From: Aristophania vespae
GTDB lineage: Bacteria > Pseudomonadota > Alphaproteobacteria > Acetobacterales > Acetobacteraceae
Assembly (NCBI RefSeq): GCF_009906835.1
Contig: NZ_CP047652.1
Coordinates: 877,001-941,000 of the forward strand
Direction: 5' to 3'
DNA: 64,000 nucleotides
Position numbers and translations under genes: made by a program. Below the pieces are notes generated by a model that saw only the letters and a program-made list of their open reading frames with translations, was not told the DNA's origin and did no database searches. Below, one piece after another: positions 9,277 to 17,534 of this stretch. Numbering within the stretch: the stretch's first letter is position 1; each line of letters opens with the position of its first letter.

Positions 9277-9979
9277 GAGTAATCCTTCATCTTTATCTCC
9301 AAAATTACTGGCTACAGGTCATAGACAAAGAATGCGCCAACGCATTCTTGATCATGGAGCGTCATCCTTTGCTGATTACGAGTTAGTTGAGATGTTGCTT
9401 TATCCTGCAATTCCACGCCGTGATACAAAGCCTCTTGCCAAGTCACTCATTGATCATTTTGGCTCTTTTCTAGCTTTATGTCAGGCAACGCCAGATGAGC
9501 TAACAAAATTTAAGCTTAATGCAAATGCGATAACGCTTTTAATGTTACCACGCATTTGTGCTGTTTCTTTAGGATCGAAGGAAACAAAGAATTTATACTG
9601 CTTTGATGACTGGTCCAGGTTAATGACCTATGTCAACCGCTATACAAGTAACAATATTACGACGGGCACTTCTATTCTCTATATGAATAGCCGAAACGAA
9701 CTTCTCTTGGATTCATTATTGCCTGCAGGAAGTGAAATCTCGACATTGCATCGTTATATAGCAGAGCAAGCACTGCACCTAAATGCAACAGCTTTGATAA
9801 TTGTTTATATCAGCCCCAAAAGACCGGCCAATGTTATTTCACAACATGTGCAAGGATTAAAACAAGCTTTATCACCCCTGTCAGTAAGTATTCATGACGT
9901 TCTTTTGTTAGGAGAGGGATGGACATCAAGTTTACAGCAAGAAGGTATGTTAAATGGCGATTTTGAAAAAAGATTATAG
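9269..9979 (+). CDS. RadC-family protein with intact N-terminal domain and decayed JAB domain
   Basis: This is a 236-residue RadC paralogue. The N-terminal half keeps the family pattern: GHRQRMRQRILDHGA, YELVEMLLY, RRDTKPLAKSLIDHFGSF and a helix-hairpin-helix-like stretch. The C-terminal half still aligns in shape with the JAB/MPN domain (SILYMNSRNELLLDSLL, EQALHLNATALIIVYIS). The metal-binding HxHPSG segment, however, is replaced by VYISPKRPAN, so it should lack zinc and catalysis. The ATG at 9269 has GGAG nine bases upstream. The gene overlaps the next RadC gene by 26 bases in a different frame. Confidence 0.85.
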   Translation: MAKSNPSSLSPKLLATGHRQRMRQRILDHGASSFADYELVEMLLYPAIPRRDTKPLAKSLIDHFGSFLALCQATPDELTKFKLNANAITLLMLPRICAVSLGSKETKNLYCFDDWSRLMTYVNRYTSNNITTGTSILYMNSRNELLLDSLLPAGSEISTLHRYIAEQALHLNATALIIVYISPKRPANVISQHVQGLKQALSPLSVSIHDVLLLGEGWTSSLQQEGMLNGDFEKRL

Positions 9980-10640
9980 CATTGAAACTCTGCTTGATAA
10001 AATGGATAGTGGCGAATTTAATGCAGAAGACAAAACTCTCTTATTTCGGTGCGTGGTTAGATTATTTAGTCAGAATAAAAAGAATTCTGAAAAATTAACA
10101 ACTTTGTTATTAGCAAAATTTGATACTCTTGCTGAGTTAATTTGCATTACCCGTTCTGAATGGAAATCCTTTAATTTTAAAGATGATCAATTTTATTGTT
10201 CATTAGTTTTGCTTAAAGAATTTGCCCAACGTTTTTATCAGGCAAGTTTGCCGATTGGAGATGTGCTTCAAAATGAGGACCTGCTTATCGCCTATCTCGT
10301 AACCTGTATGGCAAGAGAACGTGTTGAACAATTTCGGGTTTTATTTTTAGATAAAAAGAACACGCTTATATTAGATGAAATACAAGGGAAAGGCACAGTA
10401 AACCAAACACCTGTATATCCAAGAGAAATAGCGCGGCGTTGTCTGGAGTTAAAAGCCACTTCAGTTATTTTGGCTCATAATCATCCCAGTGGTTCTTCTG
10501 TTCCTTCAAAACCAGATATTTTAATGACTCAAAAAGTCCAACAAGCCTTAAATCTTATAAAGGTAAAAGTAATTGACCACTATATTATAGCCCGAACAAC
10601 ACATAGTAGTTTTCGTGAGTTAGGATTGCTCGAGCTATAA
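9954..10640 (+). CDS. radC: RadC-family protein with intact JAMM domain and decayed N-terminal domain
   Basis: This second RadC paralogue has 228 residues. The C-terminal JAB/MPN domain is complete: EQFRVLFLDKKNTLI, GTVNQTPVYPREIARR, the metal motif ILAHNHPSGSSVPSKPD with its distal Asp, then DHYIIA and SFRELGLL. The N-terminal 90 residues keep the helical length, but the conserved GHR/R..F and RRDTKP residues of the RadC N-domain are not recognisable. GAAGG lies 11 bases upstream of the ATG, inside the preceding gene. The overlap suggests the two proteins are made together, perhaps as a complex that rebuilds one full RadC. Confidence 0.88.
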   Translation: MAILKKDYSIETLLDKMDSGEFNAEDKTLLFRCVVRLFSQNKKNSEKLTTLLLAKFDTLAELICITRSEWKSFNFKDDQFYCSLVLLKEFAQRFYQASLPIGDVLQNEDLLIAYLVTCMARERVEQFRVLFLDKKNTLILDEIQGKGTVNQTPVYPREIARRCLELKATSVILAHNHPSGSSVPSKPDILMTQKVQQALNLIKVKVIDHYIIARTTHSSFRELGLLEL

Positions 10641-10643
10641 ATC

Positions 10644-11768
10644 TTACAGATTGGGCAAAAACTCAGAAAGGACCAATTCACCAGGCAAACCACCTTTAGG
10701 AAATAGCCTGTTAATATGCCCCATTTTACGTCCTGGCTTGACTTCTTTTTTACCATAAAGATGTAAGCAACCATCGTCTTCTTTTAATAAAAAAGGCAGT
10801 AAAGACATATCTTCGGGACCGATAAGATTATGCATTACAGCATCAGAATGACGACGTGATGAGGGTAGGGGTAAACCGGCAACGGCACGTATATGCATTT
10901 CAAACTGGTCAACTGCACAAGCATCCATCGTCCAGTGTCCAGAATTATGGGGACGAGGTGCGATTTCATTGATGATGAGTTGACCTTTATGGTCGTGAAA
11001 CATTTCAACGCCCATAATACCAACTAAATTCAGCTTTTCGGCCAGCTTTATTGCCAAATTCTGGGCTTGTTGCGCCAGGTCGGGACTAATGGGAGCAGGG
11101 GCTAATGAAATCCGTAAAATGCCGTCTTTATGTCGATTTTCGCTTGGATCAAAAACGCGGTAGTTTTCTGAGTTCTGTCTCACTACCATAACGCTAATTT
11201 CACGCTGGAAATCTACAAATTTTTCTGCCACCAAAGGGTAAGAAAGTGTGTCGGCTTTTGACAATAAAGCTTCAAAATCACTCTCTTTATTAAGACGATA
11301 TTGCCCTTTGCCATCATAGCCTAAGCGAGCTGTCTTAACGATACAGGGAAAACCAAACTCTTTTAATGCTGCTAAATCAGCCGCAGAGTGCAGGGCTATC
11401 CAGGGAGCTACTGGTAGTTCTAACTCAGTAAGGGTCCGTTTTTCGCTAATGCGATCTTGACTAATCTCTAAAATAGAGCTGGCTGGATAAACGACGCAAT
11501 TTTCTTCAAGCTTGCGTAAACCTGCTGCACTGATATTTTCAAATTCAAATGTGATGACATCGCAATCCCGGGCAAAAGCTTCTAAAAGCGTTGCATCGTC
11601 ATATGATCCAACTGTGCAGGCAGCCGCAACTTCCCCAGCAGGAGACGGCATGGTGTCAGTAAAAATATGAACTCTAAAGCCTAGTTTAGCGGCGGCCATG
11701 GCTCCCATACGTCCAAGCTGACCGCCTCCAACAATACCTATTGTTGAACCAGTTTTTAATGTCTTCAT
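10644..11768 (-). CDS. purK: 5-(carboxyamino)imidazole ribonucleotide synthase
   Basis: PurK is an ATP-grasp enzyme that carboxylates aminoimidazole ribonucleotide to N5-CAIR in purine synthesis. The 374-residue protein has the N-terminal [16 protein letters not shown] nucleotide-binding start, [33 protein letters not shown] and the metal site region [13 protein letters not shown]. The ATG overlaps the purE stop (ATGA). It is the last gene of a minus-strand trcR-purE-purK operon and abuts the RadC gene tail to tail. Confidence 0.96.
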   Translation of the reverse strand: MKTLKTGSTIGIVGGGQLGRMGAMAAAKLGFRVHIFTDTMPSPAGEVAAACTVGSYDDATLLEAFARDCDVITFEFENISAAGLRKLEENCVVYPASSILEISQDRISEKRTLTELELPVAPWIALHSAADLAALKEFGFPCIVKTARLGYDGKGQYRLNKESDFEALLSKADTLSYPLVAEKFVDFQREISVMVVRQNSENYRVFDPSENRHKDGILRISLAPAPISPDLAQQAQNLAIKLAEKLNLVGIMGVEMFHDHKGQLIINEIAPRPHNSGHWTMDACAVDQFEMHIRAVAGLPLPSSRRHSDAVMHNLIGPEDMSLLPFLLKEDDGCLHLYGKKEVKPGRKMGHINRLFPKGGLPGELVLSEFLPNL

Positions 11769-12259
11769 AATACCGGACTTTCGGCCACACTTGCCGTTTG
11801 TTTTTGACGGTAATCTTCCAAACGATGTCTTAGAGCTTCGTCATTTATTGCCAAAATAGAAGCCGCAAGCAAGCCCGCATTTATGGCCCCTGCCTTTCCT
11901 ATAGCTAATGTACCAACGGCAATCCCGGCAGGCATCTGCACAATAGAAAGTAAGCTATCTTGACCTTTAAGGATGCGGCTTTCTACTGGCACGCCTAAAA
12001 CAGGTAGAGAAGTCCAGGCAGCACACATACCGGGCAAATGAGCCGCACCGCCTGCACCTGCAATAATAACTTTTAACCCACGCTCCAGAGCAGTTTTTGC
12101 ATAATTAGCCAGACGATCTGGAGTACGATGCGCTGAAACAATTCTGGATTCATAGGGAATTTGCAGCCCATCCAGCAGCTCACACGTATTTTTCATCGTC
12201 TCCCAGTCAGACTGGCTTCCCATAATTACGCCGACCAAAGGTGAGTCACTTACTGACAT
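11765..12259 (-). CDS. purE: N5-carboxyaminoimidazole ribonucleotide mutase
   Basis: PurE (class I) converts N5-CAIR to CAIR, the step after PurK. The 164-residue protein has GSQSDWETM near the N terminus, [22 protein letters not shown] and [20 protein letters not shown], all class I signatures. AAAAGG lies upstream of the ATG. A 4-base overlap couples it to purK, and it starts 12 bases after trcR. Confidence 0.97.
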   Translation of the reverse strand: MSVSDSPLVGVIMGSQSDWETMKNTCELLDGLQIPYESRIVSAHRTPDRLANYAKTALERGLKVIIAGAGGAAHLPGMCAAWTSLPVLGVPVESRILKGQDSLLSIVQMPAGIAVGTLAIGKAGAINAGLLAASILAINDEALRHRLEDYRQKQTASVAESPVL

Positions 12260-12271
12260 AAAAGTAACCTT

Positions 12272-12877
12272 TTATTCTTCTTCTTCTTGTCGTGAAGGCG
12301 TGGAGAAAAGTTTCTCAGCGGCTGAGAAGGGATCTTCCTCAATTTCGTCTTCAGATGGCATATGCTGTGTGGCTTCGGCAACGGCTGCGTTGAGATCAGT
12401 CTGCGTACAGAGTCCCAAAATTACAGGGTCACGAGGCTTAATATTAGCGCTATTCCAGTGTTGCTTATCGCGAATTTTAGCAATTGTATCTTTTGTTGTG
12501 CCGAGCAAACGAACAATTTGTGTATCGGAAAGCTGAGGAAACTGACGTAATATAAAGGCAATGGCATCGGGGCGATCATTACGCTTAGAGACTGGCGTAT
12601 AACGAGCCCCTTTAGCACGTCTTGCAACAGGGTTAGCTGTAGCAATAATCTTTAATTTGGCTTTTGGATTAGCTTCACATCTCTTAATTTCGCTCATTGT
12701 GAGCTGATTATTTTTGATGGGGTCATATCCATTAATACCGGCGGCAACCTCGCCATCGGCTATAGCCTGAACTTCGAGAGGGTGCATGCCGCAAAATTCG
12801 GCGATCTGGGTAAAAGTCAGACCAGTTTTTTCAATAAGCCAAACGGCTGTGGCTTTAGGCATCAAGGGCAAGGTCAT
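12272..12877 (-). CDS. trcR: DUF1013 family regulator (TrcR-like cell cycle transcriptional regulator)
   Basis: The 201-residue protein belongs to DUF1013, conserved in Alphaproteobacteria and annotated as the cell cycle transcriptional regulator TrcR. It opens with LMPKATAVWLIEKTGLTF, followed by IAEFCGMHPLEVQAIADGE, a helix-turn-helix-like segment, then GYDPI and LTMSEIKRCE. A second potential helix-turn-helix, LSDTQIVRLLGTTKDTIAKI, lies in the C-terminal half, and the tail is acidic. AAGGA precedes the ATG by about ten bases. It is first in an operon with purE and purK, which ties their expression to its promoter. Confidence 0.8.
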   Translation of the reverse strand: MTLPLMPKATAVWLIEKTGLTFTQIAEFCGMHPLEVQAIADGEVAAGINGYDPIKNNQLTMSEIKRCEANPKAKLKIIATANPVARRAKGARYTPVSKRNDRPDAIAFILRQFPQLSDTQIVRLLGTTKDTIAKIRDKQHWNSANIKPRDPVILGLCTQTDLNAAVAEATQHMPSEDEIEEDPFSAAEKLFSTPSRQEEEE

Positions 12878-12956
12878 GTCGGCTTATTCCTTCATAGCGG
12901 AGCAAGTACGGGCCGGCAGAGCGCAGGCACCACTTGGGCCACTCTGAAATTTACCT

Positions 12957-12983
12957 GCTTATAATATCTCAAATATTATAAGC
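12957..12983. promoter_or_regulatory. AT-rich 11-bp palindrome upstream of trcR
   Basis: GCTTATAATAT (12957-12967) and ATATTATAAGC (12973-12983) form a perfect inverted repeat around CTCAA. Each arm contains TATAAT, so it could be a -10 element on either strand, an operator, or an RNA hairpin in the trcR leader. It sits in an otherwise locally GC-rich leader of about 150 bases. Confidence 0.4.
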
Positions 12984-13043
12984 GCGGCACCTGCATTAAG
13001 CACGGCGACGAGGCGTAAAATGCGTCAGAGCTTCTCAACGGTC

Positions 13044-13079
13044 AAGAGGTTAAACAAGCTTTATGTTGTTTAACCTCTT
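13044..13079 (-). terminator. hairpin after the Hsp20 gene
   Basis: AAGAGGTTAAACA (13044-13056) pairs perfectly over 13 bp with TGTTTAACCTCTT (13067-13079), with a 10-nt loop. It lies just past the stop of the minus-strand Hsp20 gene. No U-run follows on that strand, so it may be a factor-assisted terminator or RNA-end stabiliser. Confidence 0.5.
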
Positions 13080-13092
13080 AAAAATTCGCTTT

Positions 13093-13590
13093 TTAAGCTG
13101 CTTGGATGGTAGAATTATGAGCTAACTGACTATTTTGTTCATCTGTGAGATCACGATTGTAATGACCGGTCGCCACATTTAAAATAGGAATGCGCCTTGG
13201 TTTAGTAGCTTCTGGCAATAAGCGCCGAAGCTTAATCGTTAAAAGCCCATTTTCAAGACACGCTTCTTCTACCTCTGTATGATCAGCTAAAGTAAAGCGT
13301 CTTTCAAAAGCTCTGGTCGCAATGCCACGATAGAGCCAATTATGCTGCTTGTTATTTTCTGGAATATTACCGCGAATAACAAGGTTATTATCTTCTAGCG
13401 TTATATCGAGATCATCAGAGCTAAAACCAGCTATCGCCATAGTTAAAGCGTAATCGGTTTCGTTAGTTTTTTCTATATTATAGGGTGGATAACTAGAGGG
13501 AGACTGTGCATTAGCTGCGTTACCCGCAAGCCTGATCATGCGGTCAAAACCAATCGCGCTTCTAAAAAGCGGGGCGAAATCATAATCCAT
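13093..13590 (-). CDS. hsp20: Hsp20/IbpA-type small heat-shock protein
   Basis: This is a small ATP-independent chaperone that holds unfolded proteins in the cytoplasm. The 165-residue protein starts MDYDFAPLFRSAIGFDR, the IbpA-like N terminus, followed by the α-crystallin domain (YNIEKTNETDYALTMAIAGF, LEDNNLVIRG, WLYRGIATRAFERRF, ENGLLTIKLRR) and a C-terminal RRIPIL anchor of the IxI type. ATG 13590 is set by AAGGAGGAA immediately upstream. A frame open further upstream is the untranslated leader. A heat-shock promoter and a ROSE-like hairpin lie upstream, so temperature control is expected at both transcription and translation. Confidence 0.93.
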   Translation of the reverse strand: MDYDFAPLFRSAIGFDRMIRLAGNAANAQSPSSYPPYNIEKTNETDYALTMAIAGFSSDDLDITLEDNNLVIRGNIPENNKQHNWLYRGIATRAFERRFTLADHTEVEEACLENGLLTIKLRRLLPEATKPRRIPILNVATGHYNRDLTDEQNSQLAHNSTIQAA

Positions 13591-13695
13591 TATTTCCTCC
13601 TTAACTGGCAGGATTACTTCATGCTTTCCCGTAATAAGGCAAAAGCACCGTAACAATGTAAAACCCATATCCCTAGAGGCTATACAGGTCTTAAA
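13591..13695 (-). promoter_or_regulatory. ROSE-like RNA thermometer in the hsp20 leader
   Basis: In the leader RNA UCCUGC (complement of 13608-13613) faces the Shine-Dalgarno GGAGGA (complement of 13595-13600) across a 7-nt loop. It pairs with it except for one G·G apposition. A G·G mismatch inside an SD-masking hairpin is the hallmark of ROSE elements, which control small heat-shock genes in alphaproteobacteria. The leader of about 105 nt, counted from the predicted RpoH start, is the usual ROSE size. Confidence 0.6.
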
Positions 13696-13701
13696 AAGGA
13701 G

Positions 13702-13727
13702 ATAAGATGGATTAAAATTTTTTCAAG
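13702..13727 (-). promoter_or_regulatory. RpoH (sigma-32) type promoter of hsp20
   Basis: On the minus strand CTTGAAA (complement of 13721-13727) is followed after ten bases by CCATCTTAT (complement of 13702-13710). This resembles the heat-shock -35 CTTGAA and the alphaproteobacterial -10 CCATNT. Its position, about 110 bases before the Hsp20 start, fits the leader described above. Confidence 0.6.
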
Positions 13728-13734
13728 AGGTCAG

Positions 13735-13768
13735 AAAAAAAGGTAATTTGCTTAAGCAAATTACCTTT
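13735..13768 (-). terminator. Rho-independent terminator of rpmE
   Basis: The palindrome AAAGGTAATTTGCTTAA / its complement spans 13739-13768. Read on the minus strand it is a long perfect stem followed by a run of U (complement of 13735-13740). It begins nine bases after the rpmE stop. Confidence 0.8.
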
Positions 13769-13777
13769 AAAAACGTC

Positions 13778-14005
13778 TTATTTCTTAATGGCACCAATGC
13801 CGGCAAAACGCTTATTAAATTTAGCGACCTGGCCCCCTGTATCTAGCATACGCTGTACGCCTGTCCATGCAGGATGAGTTTTAGGGTCAACATCCAAGCG
13901 GAGAGAAGCGCCTGCTTCACCATAGCATGAACGTGTTTTAAATTCTGTTCCGTCAGCCATAATGACGGTGATTTCGTGATAATCGGGGTGAATGCCGGAT
14001 TTCAT
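13778..14005 (-). CDS. rpmE: 50S ribosomal protein L31
   Basis: L31 is a small protein of the large ribosomal subunit at the intersubunit bridge. The 75-residue sequence begins [19 protein letters not shown] and has the alphaproteobacterial pattern [10 protein letters not shown] and AKFNKRFAG. Only one Cys is present, so the zinc-binding CxxC form is absent. It is monocistronic, with its own terminator. Confidence 0.95.
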   Translation of the reverse strand: MKSGIHPDYHEITVIMADGTEFKTRSCYGEAGASLRLDVDPKTHPAWTGVQRMLDTGGQVAKFNKRFAGIGAIKK

Positions 14006-14239
14006 AGTTTTTTACCTCGTTAAGAGCTCCGATGCCGACCGGAGCGGAATAAGCAGCTCTCATAACGGATTTTGTATAAAATTAAAAGGAAACAAAAGCA
14101 TAAAAATGACATAAATAATGCTCTTATTATCTTTTAATTGGGGAAATTATCTTAAAAATATCCCTTCGTTTAAGCTTCGAGGTCAATAAGATTAAAATAG
14201 CATATTTGCTTTAAAACCTAGAGAAGGATACCGTTAGTT

Positions 14240-14710
14240 ATGGATATTAAGAAAGATTTAAAGTCAATTAGAACACCCGGATGGATTGGTGATTTTCGTA
14301 AATTCATCATGCGCGGCAACGTTTTAGATCTAGCCGTTGGTGTGGTTATTGGTTCTGCCTTTACAGCTATTGTAAATAGTGCAGTCAAAGATCTATTAAC
14401 CCCAGCATTAGGTGCAGTGACAGGGGGAGTGGATTTTTCTAATATCTTTGTCACCCTCAAAGGCCCAGTTAAGGCAACTTTGGCCGAAGCACAAAAAGCA
14501 GGGGCCGTTACTATTAATGTTGGTGTTTTCTTAAATGCTGTTATACAATTTTTAATTGTTGCTTTTTGTATTTTCTGGCTCACACGTATTGTAGCTAAAA
14601 TTGTGCGCAATGAAAAAGAAACAGCTAAAACAACTGAGCCACCAGCACCAAGTCGCGAGGAAGTTCTTTTGTCAGAAATAAGAGATATTTTAGCATCACG
14701 GTCGTCTTAA
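14240..14710 (+). CDS. mscL: large-conductance mechanosensitive channel
   Basis: MscL is an inner-membrane homopentameric channel that opens on hypo-osmotic shock. The 156-residue protein has the amphipathic start, then FIMRGNVLDLAVGVVIGSAF (TM1) and TM2 around VGVFLNAVIQFLIVAFCIFW, ending in a charged cytoplasmic helix (REEVLLSEIRDIL). AGAAGGA lies upstream. The stop TAA shares its last A with the ATG of the next gene, so the two are probably co-translated. Confidence 0.96.
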   Translation: MDIKKDLKSIRTPGWIGDFRKFIMRGNVLDLAVGVVIGSAFTAIVNSAVKDLLTPALGAVTGGVDFSNIFVTLKGPVKATLAEAQKAGAVTINVGVFLNAVIQFLIVAFCIFWLTRIVAKIVRNEKETAKTTEPPAPSREEVLLSEIRDILASRSS

Positions 14711-15054
14711 TGGGTGTAACTAACCGTCTGTTAAAAAATATCATTGTCACTGCGGCTCTTTCATTAACCGCAGTGACAATGAGTTGCAGTTTTACGCCTA
14801 AAACAGCCCAACAATTTCAATATACCACTTCACCAAATGCTAGGTTTTATGCCTATTTGATGATTAACGGGATTGCCCAAGGTGCTTTCTTGACAGGAGA
14901 GCTCGATAAAAACATCCTGCCCGTTATAGATGCTCAAGACAAAAAAGCACGTTTAGCTGTTTTAAATTATATGAAACATAAAAGGGGACAAAACGCATTT
15001 CAGACAGACATCGCTTTAACACGCTATCTGTCCGAAATACGAAACCCATATTAA
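14710..15054 (+). CDS. small exported protein of unknown function
   Basis: The 114-residue protein has a basic start and a hydrophobic core (IIVTAALSLTAVTMSC), giving a signal peptide, possibly a lipoprotein signal with Cys at 26, although the residues before the Cys are not an ideal lipobox. The mature part is mostly helical, with no recognised domain. It overlaps the end of mscL by one base and converges on secF. Confidence 0.6.
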   Translation: MGVTNRLLKNIIVTAALSLTAVTMSCSFTPKTAQQFQYTTSPNARFYAYLMINGIAQGAFLTGELDKNILPVIDAQDKKARLAVLNYMKHKRGQNAFQTDIALTRYLSEIRNPY

Positions 15055-15061
15055 AACGGCT

Positions 15062-15990
15062 TTATTTACGCCCTCTCATTCTTTCCATAAAGAGAAGAAG
15101 AGGAGCGGCGATAAAGATCGAAGATGATGTTCCAACAACAATGCCAAAAAGCATGACTGTTGCGAACCCCATCAATGTACTTCCGCCAAATAACGCAAGT
15201 GGCAGAGCAGCCAAAAAGACTGTCATTGACGTGCCCAATGTGCGATTCAGCGTTTCGTTAATGGAAAGATTCAGCAAATCCTTAAAGGGCATTTTACGAT
15301 ATTTACGCATATTTTCACGAATACGGTCATAAACAACAACTTTATCGTTTGTTGAATAACCCAAAATCGTAAGCAGAGCGGCAACCATAACAAGATCAAA
15401 CTCAATTCTTGTTATAGCTAAAAATCCTATCGTTTTTGTCAGGTCAAGGATAAGCGTGATGACAGCACTTAAAGCGAACTCGCGTTCAAATCGGAACCAG
15501 ATATAAATGAGAATCATGCCCAGGCTGAAGAGAAGGGCTAACATTCCATTGCGAAATAATTCAGAAGAAACAGAGGCACCTACAGCATCAGCACGCTGAA
15601 TTTGTATATCCGGTATAGCCTGGACTAATGTCTTTTTAACATTATCGACCAAATTTTGTGTCTTTTTTTCTTCTCCACTGCCTTTGCCACGAGGAAGATT
15701 GATCGCAATACGAACATCATTAGGAGACCCAAAGGTCTGAACAGCAGCAGTGTCGATTTTTGCTTTATCAAGCAATTGTCTGACATGCTCAGGCTCCTGA
15801 GGGGTAGGGGCATGTGTTTCAACCACAATCCCCCCCTAAAATCTAACCCGAGATTCAGGCCAGGCGTAAAGAAGAGAACTACAGAAGCGATAGACAAAAT
15901 TGCCGACACAATGAGGCCAGCATGCCGGCCCCGCATGAAGTCAATCTTCCGATTATCGCGAACAAATCGAAGGAGAGGACGAGAAAGCAT
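15062..15990 (-). pseudogene. secF: protein translocase subunit SecF, single-base frameshift
   Basis: SecF works with SecD in the inner membrane, using the proton gradient to complete Sec export. The N-terminal frame (from 15990) has DFMRGRHAGL, the first membrane segment and LGLDFRGG. The rest (HAPTPQEPEHVRQLL onward, including the five C-terminal membrane segments with FEREFALSAV and GYSTNDKVVVYDRIREN) is in another frame. The junction is a seven-base C run at 15830-15836 (G on the coding strand), where eight would restore DFRGGIVVETHAP. The total of 929 bases is one short of a codon multiple, and a repaired protein would have about 309 residues. Everything else is intact. SecDF is important for growth, so a sequencing error or slippage is likely. 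Confidence 0.88.
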
Positions 15991-15995
15991 AGCGT

Positions 15996-17534
15996 TTATA
16001 CCGGCAATTCTTTAGGACGGGTATGCGCATACCATCTGATGATGAGCAAGCGCGAGAGGACAAGAGTTGTGAATAACGTTGTGACAATACCTATCGTAAT
16101 CGTCAAAGCAAAGTTTCTAACAGCCCCTGTGCCAAACACAAAGAGCATTACGTGGGCTAAAAAGGCTGTAGCATTACTATCAATAATAGTGCTTGTAGCC
16201 CGCTCAAAACCAACCTGTAATGCCTGAAGTGGAGCACGTCCACGAGCAACTTCTTCTCTGATGCGCTCATTAATCAAAATATTCGCATCGACAGCCATAC
16301 CTAAAGTGAGAAGAATACCAGCCATACCTGGTAATGTCAGCGTTGCTTCAAATAAAGATAATATGGCAAGCATGAGAACAAGGTTTGCAAGCAAAGCCCA
16401 ATCTGCATATAGGCCAAAACGTCCATAAAAGAGCAGCATAAAAATTACGACCAGAACAAAACCAGCCGCTAAACTGATCATGCCAGCATGAATTGAAGCT
16501 TCTCCCAGGCTTGGACCTATGGTTCGTTGCTCAATGACACTTAAAGGAGCGGGAAGAGCTCCAGCCCTGAGTAATAAGGCAAGGTCAGAAGCTGTGCGTG
16601 CTGTGAAATTACCTGTAATTTCACCTGTACCACCAGTGATTGGGCTATTAATGACTGGATCGGTAATAATCTTACCATCCAGGACGATGGCAAAAGGTTT
16701 TCCAACATTGGCTGTTGTAATACGAGCAAAGTCGTCAGCACCCTTATTGTCAAACTTAATATGCACGGCCCATTTGCCATCGCTCATAGTTGCAGCCGCA
16801 TCAGATAAGTTTGCGCCATCAACCTCAATCTGATCCATGACAGCTAATTTACCACGTCCATCAGGGGTTGGGAGCATGGTGGACCCTGGCACCTGTATTG
16901 TAGGATTAGGGGCCATAAGGTGAAAGGTCATGCGTGCTGTAGTGCCAAGAAGCTCTTTAATACGCTCAGGGTCACTAATGCCCGGTAGCTCGAGAACGAT
17001 GCGATCATCCCCTTCACGTGCAATACCTGGGTCAATAGCACCTGTGCTGTCGATACGACGGCGCACAATCTCGATTGAACGGGTAACAGCTTCACGAGCT
17101 CTCTGTTTAACTGCCTCAGCTTTTAAACTGAGCGTTAAACGTTTATCTTCTTCACCTACTGTAAATTCGTCGGGTACAGCCTGGGGAATAGAAGCCAAAA
17201 CTTTTTTGGCTGCGTCTCTTTCGCTTTCACCTCTTGGCAAAAAGCTGACTGTGCCTTCTGCGTCATTGCGCTTAATCCCAATAAAGCCTAGCTGCTTGGC
17301 AATAAGGCTTTGACGAATCTGCCCTTCAAGTGACTGAAGACGATCATGCTTAAGCGTATCAGTATCAAGCTGAAGAAGTAGATAAGACCCCCCTTTAAGG
17401 TCCAAACCGAGATGAACTTGATGCCAGGGGAGAGCAGATGTTGGGTTTTTAAAAAAATTGGGGACGCAAAGCACAAGGCCAATTAAGCAAACACCCAAAA
17501 CACCCAGCATTTTTAGACGACTATAGTACATCAT
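15996..17534 (-). CDS. secD: protein translocase subunit SecD
   Basis: SecD is the large partner of SecF in the Sec export machine. From ATG 17534 it has about 512 residues: one N-terminal membrane segment, HLGLDLKGGSYLLLQLD, a large periplasmic domain (RREGDDRIVLELPGI-type segment near residue 190), then a five-helix C-terminal block with GMAVDANILINERIREE. The frame stays open to 17693, but those extra 53 residues are basic and unlike the family, so I place the start at the tandem ATGATG at 17534/17531. The secF start lies five bases beyond the stop. Confidence 0.94.
   Translation of the reverse strand: MMYYSRLKMLGVLGVCLIGLVLCVPNFFKNPTSALPWHQVHLGLDLKGGSYLLLQLDTDTLKHDRLQSLEGQIRQSLIAKQLGFIGIKRNDAEGTVSFLPRGESERDAAKKVLASIPQAVPDEFTVGEEDKRLTLSLKAEAVKQRAREAVTRSIEIVRRRIDSTGAIDPGIAREGDDRIVLELPGISDPERIKELLGTTARMTFHLMAPNPTIQVPGSTMLPTPDGRGKLAVMDQIEVDGANLSDAAATMSDGKWAVHIKFDNKGADDFARITTANVGKPFAIVLDGKIITDPVINSPITGGTGEITGNFTARTASDLALLLRAGALPAPLSVIEQRTIGPSLGEASIHAGMISLAAGFVLVVIFMLLFYGRFGLYADWALLANLVLMLAILSLFEATLTLPGMAGILLTLGMAVDANILINERIREEVARGRAPLQALQVGFERATSTIIDSNATAFLAHVMLFVFGTGAVRNFALTITIGIVTTLFTTLVLSRLLIIRWYAHTRPKELPV

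Noticed and set aside
13591-13668. Longer Hsp20 start at 13668
   Set aside because: The internal ATG has a near-perfect Shine-Dalgarno and the IbpA-like N terminus; the upstream part is the leader with the thermometer.
14218-14610. 130-codon open frame opposite mscL
   Set aside because: It is the antisense shadow of a clear mscL gene, Thr/Ala-rich as expected of such shadows, with no start signal.
15826-15840. Programmed frameshifting in secF
   Set aside because: No programmed shift is known to me for this gene and a one-base error in a G run is simpler; kept only as an alternative in the finding.
16519-17313. Two plus-strand open frames opposite secD
   Set aside because: They lie antisense to conserved SecD motifs and have no features of real proteins.
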